This document shows positions 34,305 to 43,200 of a stretch of 64,000 nt of DNA, piece after piece. The notes below the pieces were generated by a model that searched no databases, had not been told where the DNA came from, and worked only from the letters and a program-made list of their open reading frames with translations. Origin of the DNA: Liquidambar formosana (Eukaryota > Streptophyta > Magnoliopsida > Saxifragales > Altingiaceae); NCBI GenBank assembly GCA_039720395.1, contig CM077832.1:15256966-15320965 (forward strand). Reading direction: 5' to 3'. The translations under genes were made by a program, and so were the position numbers. Position 1 is the first letter of the stretch; each line of letters opens with the position of its first letter.

Positions 34305-35787
34305 TGTGAGCGCCGTGTGCTGAACCACGCCCGCTTGGGGGAGGTACGCCACTAACCACGGATGATTAGGGCAGAGAGGGAGTCACCACCCGATTTGGCT
34401 TCGGGAACCAATCGACCCTAGGAAGGGTCTAACTTACCATAACCAGAAATTGTTCGGGTTCGGAGCTAGGGTACGCGAATGGGAAGGTGTTAGGCACCCA
34501 TCTACGCCCGGCTGAAGCCGGCCCCCATATGTACTTATTGGCTTTAATTAAGAAGAGACTTAATTGGATTCGACCGTATTCAAGCAATTCAATGATTTAA
34601 TTCAAATGTTGGCACATAATGATAAAGGAAATAAAGAATCAAGACAAAACATGATAAATGAGTATATATTAGAAAACAGAGGCACTAGGGAACTCAAATC
34701 GAACTTACACTGCCTGCAAAACAGAGATTAATTTCCTAGAACATGTCATGCACGTACGTGCATGTGATAAGCACGTACACATGCACGTACGTACATGCTC
34801 TAAAATCAGTGTATGAAAAAGATGTAGATTCGAACTTATAATGCTACCACCATGTTTATGCAAACCTACAAGTGATTATATCATGCTAAAAACTACCTAA
34901 ACATACTTTAGAAACAATAATAATATCCTAGATCTAGATGTCAAGAAATCATGGATTGATTCTATGAAACAAATGCCGAAATTGATGGATTAATTCAGCC
35001 ACGCAGCATAATCATGCCTATATCCAGAAAAAGTGATGAACAAATAAAAATATGCTGTCCCTGGCTAGCCTATATGCTTCAAGTACGTGCTAAATCACAA
35101 AGAAATGGAATAAAGGATTGAAAATCATTACCCTCAGGTACGGGCAACAGTGATTACTCCACGAACTCGCCTTCCGGATTTCTCGCAGTCACAACTATGA
35201 GTTTTCGGATCTTTCGGGGTGGAAGCTGGGTGCAAAAGTTAGATCCCTTCTCTTGGTTGAAAGTGGGGTATATATAGGGAGGTATTAGGGTTTATCTCGG
35301 AGTTCATTAGGATTTCTTAGCCGCCCTCAAGCAATTGTTGGCATAGGGGGTTCACAAGGAAAGAAACGATTTGGGGGGAAAAGTTCGAAAATAAAGAGCA
35401 TGATCGTACGTGCATGGAAGATACACGTACGTGCATGAACCATGCTCATACGATCATGGGCTATCAAAAAGCTGTGTTGGAAAATAAAGGACATGATCAT
35501 ACGTACATGGAAGGTGCACGTACGTGCATAAACCATGCTCATACGATCATGGCCTATCAAAAAGTTGTGTTGGAAAATAAAGGGCATGATCGTACGTGCA
35601 TGGAAGATGCACATACGTGCATGAACCATGTTCATACGATCATGGGGTATCAAAAGGTATCAAAAAGCTGTGTTGTGCTTGCATAGGTCCTTCGGGCTCG
35701 CTTGTGGTAGTTCATCTGCTGTTGCCCTTCATCATTGGGCTTAAAGATGGTCCAAAATGTCAGGCGGTAAAAAATTGGGTGTCAACA
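34305..35787 (-). repeat. 5' LTR of element B
   Basis: Runs TGTGAGCGCCGTGTGC to GGGTGTCAACA, 1483 bases. Its TATA box (GTATATATAG, 35268-35277) is better preserved than in the left copy. The triplicated CGTACGTGCAT array is at about 35400-35650 and the second palindrome cluster at 34745-34800. Confidence 0.9.
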
Positions 35788-36401
35788 ACTCCTATATTTT
35801 ATAAACTCTTTTAAGATGATTTCATAGCTGGGGAGACCTTGCCTTGAGGTGTTATGCTTTGTTTGGAACTAGTTAATTGTCATATCATTTTGGGACATTA
35901 TTATGATCTTAAATAATTTTAATATCATGATTATGTATTAAATAAACACTTTTGTATTCAACCAATGGGCACTGGACACATAATAACTTATGGTTTGTAA
36001 TATTTTAATTTCGTCACTTTATATGGTTTATTTAGCATGTGATGATACCAATAATAGGTGACAGGCTGGGAATTTTTTGACTATTTTATACAGGTTTTTA
36101 TTATGATATGTCCCATTCATGAATGGGTCATACCGAAATTTTTATTACAATTACAGGCTTTCTAACACGTGCCATTCACGTGCTTCTTAAATGATTTTCT
36201 TAATTAAATTGGTTTTATTAATATTGATCACGGTTTAATTAATTTAGGTCGTGACACATAGCATAGAATAGCCATTCCATTCCCTCCACATTCCATTCAA
36301 GCATACCAAACACAGCCTGAGAGATTCTTCTTCGAAGTTTCTACTCAATATTTTGAAGAAATTAATTTCTCATGCTCCAAGAAGATAAAGTTAGGATTCA
36401 T

Positions 36402-36720
36402 CACTTTTTTTTTTTTTTTTAATTAGCAAAGACAAATTTTATTAAAAATAGAAATAGAAAAACACGACAAAAGAACCTGAACCCAACAGAACACCCAAAA
36501 GAGTCCCAACCCGAAACAAAACACCCTAGCAAAACACAACTAGACCAAAAACCAACTCCTAAAAAAGCTAAGACATGGAGCACTCCAAAAAACTATAAAA
36601 CGAAGAACATTAGCAAACACACCGAAGAAACCGGCAAAGCAGACCACCACAAAAGTCCCTTACAAAATAATCAGAGGGCTAGTTCTGAGCCTGGGCGAGC
36701 AAGGCTACTACATAGGGATC
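36402..36720 (-). mobile_element. Probable 5'-truncated LINE 3' end
   Basis: On the minus strand the segment ends with TTTTAATAAAATTTGTCTTTG followed shortly by an A tail (T run 36402-36420 on the plus strand), the layout of a plant LINE 3' end. The upstream 300 bases are unstructured and non-coding. No target duplication was found. Confidence 0.45.
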
Positions 36721-37657
36721 CACATTTTGGATCAAAATTAAGGGCCCCATTTTAGGACTAACTCTTGTAGTAGGCTTACATTTTTTATTTTTTTTTTAAA
36801 GAGGACACTTATTAATGTAACCCCTAATTTTATTTGCACACCCTACTATTTTTTATTTATCAAGGTTTAATGAAAAAATATAAAATGGGAGGACTCACTA
36901 GAGCTCTGATTGCTGGTGGGGAGAGTTTGCTGCTACAGGCAATGAGACAAGGGCAATCTGGGAGGGAATGGGTGTGCTGCAATAGGGGAGGGTGGTCACA
37001 CGATGGGTAAGGGGTTTGGAGAAAAAAAAAAAAAAAAAAAGGAAGAAGAAAGAAAGAAATCGATTGTAAAGTTTACCAGTTTACCCACGGTGGGGCCCTC
37101 AAGAGAGCTTTACGGTGGCTATGCTTCACAGGGTGAGCTTCTATGAGGTTGTGCTTCTCCAATTCCTGGTGCGAGGGCTTCACGATGTCGTGCGAGAATG
37201 CCAACTTCATGGGGTTTCACAATGAAGAGGATGGGGCAATGGGGCTGTGTGGTTCTCCATTTGAGGTTTTCTTTTGAAAAAACCAGATATGATTTTCGTA
37301 ATGAAGGAGGGAAGGTGATGTGAATGGTCTGAAAAGTGCTGAATTATGAACCCACCAAGGTACTATGCACTACGCCTATAACTCAAGTGTCAGCAAACCT
37401 AAGCTAACCTATCTAAACTCAACACATCCCTAGCCATGTAACCACCTGCTACCCTATGCCTGCACACCCTCATCCCTCTTTTGCCTTTTCTTTTCCTTAT
37501 ACTGTGATCGAAAGGGAGAGAAGGAGAGAAATGAGAGATATGAAGATTGGGAATTAGAAAGAAAAAGAAGATGGTAACCCAAGAAGAGTAAGAAAGAGAG
37601 AGTTGTGGTGGTTCAAGCTTAAGGTAAGCTTCTATTTTGGCTGTTTTGATGAGCTTA

Positions 37658-37662
37658 ATATC

Positions 37663-37720
<58 letters not shown>
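37658..37720. repeat. TA/TG microsatellite
   Basis: A run of about nine TA units passes directly into about nineteen TG units. Confidence 0.9.
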
Positions 37721-37789
37721 TATGCGGTACCATACGTATAGAGTATGTAGATATTCATGTTTTCATAAGTTGGGTGTGGTGTTTATAAC

Positions 37790-39207
37790 TGTGTGCGCCA
37801 CGTCCTAAACCACGCCGGCTCGGGAGTATGCCGCTAACCACGTGTGTGATTAGGGCGGAGAGGGAGTCGCCACCCGGTTTGGCCCCGGGAACCGATTGAC
37901 CCCTAGCAAGAGGCCCACTCGTCATTACCCAAAGAATCAAGGTTCGGAGTTAAGGTACGTTGTTGGGAAGGTGTTAGGCACCCGACAACGCCCGGCTAAA
38001 TCCGGCCTCCACACGCATTTTGTTGGCTTTAATTAACGAGAAATATTAATTGGGTTTAACCCTATTCATGCGACAAATATATCAAGCGACTATGGCACAC
38101 AGGATGACATTACATGAATAAAAATATGCAAATAACTAACTAAACAGAAGATAAAAATTAATAGACAGAATAAACAGTAGCTATGAAAGGAGAAGAAGGA
38201 GAAGGATTCGTCACTGCCTGCAACAAAAGGGGTTAATATAGCATCTTAAATAGGCGTACGCATAAAAATAAGGTGCGTACGCACCTTTAATTTATGCGTA
38301 CGCACGTTTCATGGCATATTCGAAAATAACAAAAACATGCTGAAATTGCCCATGTTATTCCACTCTAGATTACAAAACCCTAAATTGCATATAAATGTCC
38401 CGTCATGCCATTATTCCACCCTAAGTCTAATCATGGATTTATGCACTTTAAACATTATGCCGATTAACATGTAAAGACGTATTTAAATGATACTCAACAT
38501 GCTAAAACATATTACGAAGTGTAGATCCGGTCATGCAACATTTAATTGAGGACACTTGGATGAATCTGAAATCATGGCATTCAATGAAAATATGCATGAT
38601 AGAAGATATATTTGGAGGAATAATTAGCGATCATTCTAACATTCAAGGAAATGAATCATAAAAAGATGTTACCCTCAGGTTTGGGTGAATCCTAATGAAT
38701 GCGCTAACAAGAATCTCTTCTTCAAGCCTCCGTAATCGCAGCCGCCGCCTTTTGGGTTTTTAGGTTAAGAGTCCTTAGGGTTTGTGGAGCTTTCAAAGTG
38801 GTAGTGGCCAAGGGATCCCCTTAACATATGAGAAAGTAGTCTTTATATAGGCAAGGTATTAGGGTTTTAGTGGTAGGTAGATTAGGGTTTCTGGCTTCTC
38901 CAGCCGTCACAGGTTGGATCAAGGCAAGTTCGATCCATATAAGGTAATAGAGGGAAATGGAGGGAAGATTCGAATTCTGGAAAATAACCTACGTACGCAC
39001 AAATGGAATGTGCGTATGCACATTAGGATACTGCGTACGCATAAAGGGTTGGACTGGGCTTCTCAACTCTTTGGGCTAGGCTACGGCTGCGATCACATTA
39101 GCTTTTCGAGGATTGCTTGTTAGTTATTCGATTTGGGTCACCCTTCATCATTGGGCTTAACGAGGTGGATTTGAAATATTTAGGCGGTACAAAATGGGGT
39201 GTTAACA
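37790..39207 (-). repeat. 3' LTR of element C
   Basis: Runs TGTGTGCGCCACGTCC to GGGGTGTTAACA, 1418 bases, with very few differences from 55384-56810. Palindromes based on GTGCGTACGCAC occur at 38262-38312 and 38987-39043. The polypurine tract abuts at 39208 (GAAAGAAGGGGC on the minus strand). Confidence 0.93.
38841..39043 (-). promoter_or_regulatory. LTR promoter of C: TATA box and CGTACG palindromes
   Basis: TATA box CTATATAAAG at 38841-38850 (minus strand). About 140-190 bases upstream in element orientation are CTACGTACGCAC, ATGTGCGTATGCACAT and CTGCGTACGCAT. A second cluster (38262-38312: GCGTACGCAT, GGTGCGTACGCACC, ATGCGTACGCAC) lies downstream in the presumed leader. The right LTR has the same at 56443-56648 and 55857-55910. 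Confidence 0.7.
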
Positions 39208-39476
39208 GTTGCCCCTTCTTTCAGCTCTATTCGCAGGGTGAATGGAACTGAAAGACCAGAAACAGACCACTTTTTCTGGCTAATATTTCAAGTCTTCGGA
39301 ACAAATGCTGATGTATGCATAAGATGAGATGAGGTCGAATCAGACAATGAGCCTGCTTTTCTACGTACTCTTTTCAGAGATCAGACCTAACGTAGTTCTT
39401 ATGCGTGGTATTGACTTTTCGGGGCACGAGAAAGTCCGTAAAAATAGTAATGAGTTGAATTGATGCTGCGGATTAA

Positions 39477-39850
39477 ATGATTCGCGGGTGGAATCGAGAA
39501 ATTCGCGGGTGGAATCGAGAAATTCGCGGGCTGAATTTCTGATAAGGATGATTCACGGGTGGAATCGAGAAATTCGCGGGCTGAATGTTTGATAATGATG
39601 ATTCGCGGGTGGAACCGAGAAATTCGCGGGCTGAATGTCTGATAATGATGATTCGCGGGTGGAATCGAGAAATTCGCGGGCTGAATTTCTGATAAGGATG
39701 ATTCACGGGTGGAATCGAGAAATTCGCGGGCTGAATTTCTGATAAGGATGATTCACGGGTGGAACCGAGAAATTCGCGGGCTGAATGTCTGATAATGATG
39801 ATTCACGGGTGGAATCGAGAAATTCGCGGGCTGAATTTCTGATAACGATT
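39477..39850. repeat. Tandem repeat array of element C, 50-base unit
   Basis: About seven copies of an exact 50-base period. Each contains two related halves, ATTCGCGGGTGGAATCGAG and AAATTCGCGGGCTGAAT, followed by TCTGATAA(T/G)GATG. It lies between the 3' LTR and the PMD gene promoter, the same place as the arrays of A and B, but the sequence is unrelated to them. Fifty is not a multiple of three, so frames through it are not maintained. Confidence 0.85.
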
Positions 39851-39963
39851 TGATGAGCTGAATTTCAAAATGCGGCACTGAACACTCGAGGTACGGTCGA
39901 GTGATTTGTACGTGGCGTGGTTCGCATGCCTTGAGTAGCAACAGGGGGCCTGTCACATTAAAA

Positions 39964-40190
39964 ATGCGTACGTGTAAAATTAAAGTGCGCACGTGGGATC
40001 TAAATACACGTACGCGCAAAGTAAATGCGCGTACGCATATTTACTTGATGTCAGAAAATAAAAAAACAGAACGACGCCGTTTCGCCTGGACTGTTCTTCT
40101 TCTCCACGAAACCGACACCCCTCCTCTCCATTTTCTCTGAAACTCAAGCACCCACGACCCTCTCTCTCTCCCTCCCTCTCTCTCCATAAA
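39964..40190 (+). promoter_or_regulatory. Promoter of the C PMD gene with C-family palindromes
   Basis: TGCGTACGTG, GTGCGCACGTG, CACGTACGCGC and ATGCGCGTACGCAT lie at 39964-40040. A weak TATA-like CCATAAAA is at 40184-40191, and the ATG follows at 40265. The motif is the one found in the LTRs of this element. Confidence 0.65.
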
Positions 40191-40264
40191 ACCCTATACC
40201 CCCGTTCCTCCATCTCCTACCGAAACTCCACTCCTTCTCATCCTTCGATACCCACAACAAAGGA

Positions 40265-43200
40265 ATGGCTCCCAAACGAGCACGGCGTGAGGGCGCGCAA
40301 GGCGGCGAGGAGGACAAGCCGGCGGTGAAGCGATGGGCTCCGAAGCGGATAGTGAACGAAGTGATGAGGATAGTGCACCGTCCTAAGGAGCACTTGTCCA
40401 ACTACGCGCGCCAAGGAATGGTACGACCCTCACCCCTTTTCGCATTTTGTGTTCGTTTCCCCTTCCGCTGTTTAGTCTAGATTAGGGCTGTGAAACCTGT
40501 TGCAAATGACTGAAAAACACTAATGGCGAATGGCCTAAGTGGTTTGGAGTAGAAAAACACGACCTTGACTGACTGTGATGGGGGCGGGAAACGATGGGGA
40601 CGATGACAAATTTTGAACACAAAATGTGCGTATGTGGACCCCAGAAATGGTTAAGGCCCACAGGAGGGTTTAAAAGTCGCCAATCTGTGGACCCAGGAAA
40701 AGAGGGCCCACGAATGGGTTTGGAAAAAAGAAAGGAGTCGCCACCTTATTTTTTAAAGGAAACAAGGAAAACCCTAAAAACGGTTTTGTTTTAGGAAAAC
40801 AAAAGATTGACTCCATATTTAAAAATGGAAAGGCAAATGATCTTTTGGAAACCAAAGAATTCGGGGATTCGGAGGCTAAGTTACGATATGGGAAGGTTCT
40901 AGGCAAAGCCTATAGGCACCCATATCGCCCTAAACGGTCTCTTAATTTAATTGGGCTAAATCAAAGTCTTAATCACACATAAATCAACAGTTATCATCAC
41001 AAGACAGCATGCATATCATTCATTCATTCATCCATATAATCATGTAAATCAAAGAAAAAACAGAAAAAAGAAGGAGGGGGAGAAAACCTAGGATACTTAG
41101 TATCCTAGGGCGGACTTGAACATCACGAAGAGCGCCTACGTACCATGTATGGAAATACATGGATCAAAGTCCACGTAGTTCGAAAGGGAATAGGGTTATA
41201 ACCTAATCAAGGCCTATGGTAAACCCTAAGTTTCCTTTCAAGTAAAACATGGTAAGTTTCCAAAATAAATGATTCTCAAAGGATTTTTGGTAAGATATGG
41301 AATTTTGATAAAGATGGAAACTTTGATTTAAAAGGTATCTTTTATTGAAAGGAAACTATAGAATCTACCATACCCCTCTATTAGGAAACAACCCTAGGGG
41401 GGAAGAAAGGGAAAGTTTCAAAGGAAGGAAAGAAGGGTGAATTGGGGCACCCTCACACCCTACTTACCTTAAGCGAAAGCAACCTGTCAAAGTAACCACC
41501 CTATTGCATAGGGTAATTACCTTATTTGTAAGATTTCATCTCACAATAGCCAAAATAACCACCCCACATTGGTGGGGTAGTTGCACCTGTTGTACCTGTC
41601 AAAGCACCTGCAATTTCCATGCAAAACATACCAAAAATACCAACCAAACAAGCTAGATTCCAAATCAAGCCATTATCATGCCCAAACATGGGCTAACACA
41701 TGCTCAAAATATCACATCAAGGACAACTAACAGATCTGGACAGAATTGAAATAAGGTTTAAAATCAACCACAAGTCATGCAACAACATGAATCATAAGCT
41801 AACTAAAACCCTAATTCAACCCTACATGCAATGACATGCAAAAAACACTAAAATCCACTACTATGAATGCAGAAGAATGTCATAGTTATCAAATATGCAG
41901 CACATATATATCAACTATGAAGAAAACACAAAGAAAAACCCTAAGCTATCATGCTATATGCTACTTTCCTAATACAAGGATGAATGAAACCCTAGAATCA
42001 CAATTGTGCTCAAAATCACATAAAATAACTCTAAATCATGCAAAGCCCATCATAGACATTATGCTAATCATGCATATTAATCAATAGAAGCATCCACTCA
42101 TGAGAAAAATACAAGCTTGCACATGAAGTATAGCTATTCTAAACATAAACTCAATTTCAGCACTAAGGAAACCCTAGAATCCCAAACATGCAGTAAATCA
42201 CATGGGACATCATCCTAGCATACTAAACAGCCCACAAATATTATACTAATCATGCATACTAACTAATAGAAATAGCAAAACACAACAAAAACACAAACTT
42301 TAATATGCAAAAGAGTTATTTCATGCAGAAAACCGTTTCAGCACTAAGGAAACCCTAAAGTCCCAAACATGCAGTAAATCACATGGAATAACATCCTAGC
42401 ATACTAAACAGCCCACAAATATGATCCTAATCATGCATACTAACAGCAAAACACAATAAAAACACAAACTTTAACATGAAATAATGACTATTCCATGTAA
42501 AACCCTAGAAAAGACTCTAAAAAAAACCCTAAAAACACAAAGACTCATAAAACCACATAGAATGACATTATATCATGCAAAACCAGCCATAGACAATATC
42601 CTAATCATGTATTCTAAGCATTAGAAGCATCAACACATGATAAAACAATAAGCTTTTAACATGAAGTAATGCAAAGCTATGCAAAAAAAACCCTAGTTTG
42701 AATGAAAGAGAGAAAGGGGGAGGGGTATACCTTTTGTGGCTGCTGTAGAGAGTCCTCCTCCTCTTGTGTGCTGCTGGGAACAACCTCCCTCAAGCCTTCA
42801 AGCAATGCTCCAGCCTTCCTTCAAGCTTTCTCTCACACTCTCTCACTCTAAGTTTAGGTTAAACTACCCTAAGGATGGCTGCCATAGCCTCCAAGTCTCA
42901 CCAAAGTGCCTCCAAAGTGTCACCTTATTGCTGAAGTATAAGGGGGTATTTATAGGGATTGAGGGAAAATCCTCAATGGTTGGGATTAAAACCCTAGGGA
43001 TTGATCCAAGGGCTCTTAGAGGTTACCTTGGGGCTCAAGTAGGTCAAAAAGGGCTGAAATTAGGGTTAAATGGCGGCCAAAGGCGAGCAAATCCGAGAAA
43101 ATAGGGTGGGAGCCGCATCAAGGCTCAAAAAAGGAAAGTGGCTCGGGTGACCACCTGGGGCTGGGCGGCTAGCAGCCTGGGCCCAGGCGGCTAGCCGCCC

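Larger units (their letters stand above)
9223..35787 (-). mobile_element. Non-autonomous Tat-type LTR retrotransposon B (gag only), split by element A
   Basis: LTRs at 9223-10703 and 34305-35787 bound the element. The flanks are ACTCT (9218-9222) and ACTCC (35788-35792), a 5-base duplication with one mismatch. Without A it is about 6.3 kb. Read on the minus strand it has: 5' LTR, tRNA-Arg-type primer site, leader, a broken gag, a tandem-repeat array, polypurine tract and 3' LTR. No protease, reverse transcriptase or integrase remains. Its LTR start, leader, primer site and polypurine tract all resemble element C, so a C-like relative is the likely source of its enzymes. Confidence 0.85.
7062..36256 (+). 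mobile_element. Solo LTR E (Ty3-gypsy chromovirus-like), split by element B
   Basis: The element starts TGTAATGCCTGTG at 7062 and ends TTAGGTCGTGACA at 36256. Perfect CATAG duplications flank it (7057-7061 and 36257-36261). Only 7062-9222 and 35793-36256 belong to it, about 2.6 kb including a MITE. There is no gag or pol, so it is best read as a solo LTR left by recombination between two LTRs. A leader-like purine-rich stretch near 7870-7910 and a GAG/GTAGGT donor-like site near 8126 suggest plus orientation. The ending resembles Del/Tekay-type LTRs, but the family was not tested. Confidence 0.7.
4914..36317. mobile_element. PIF/Harbinger (Tourist)-like TIR element G, interrupted by later insertions
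   Basis: The left end reads GGCTGTGTTTGATATGATGG. The right end is its near complement, ending CATACCAAACACAGCC. Both ends are flanked by TGA (4911-4913 and 36318-36320), a three-base target duplication as in PIF/Harbinger elements, whose usual site is TWA. Only about 0.9 kb is G itself: 4914-5040, 6337-7061 and 36262-36317. The rest is the long-TIR element and solo LTR E with its nested content. The interior has no transposase frame; the open frames at 6448-6829 are low-complexity. It is therefore a non-autonomous derivative. The similar ends of H (60731-61077) support the assignment. Confidence 0.65.
36321..37784. other. Unassigned DNA with LINE-like end, flank of element C
   Basis: Besides the LINE-like segment (listed separately) this holds an A-rich tract (37021-37040), a leader-like purine-rich stretch (37500-37610) and a TA/TG microsatellite. 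Part of it probably belongs to the LTR K that C interrupted. K's left end could not be found. Confidence 0.4.

Noticed and set aside
37526..37532. AGAAATG as left end of LTR K
   Set aside because: Matches the AGAAA after 60675 but lies in a purine-rich tract where chance matches are likely, and TGAGAG is not a usual LTR start.
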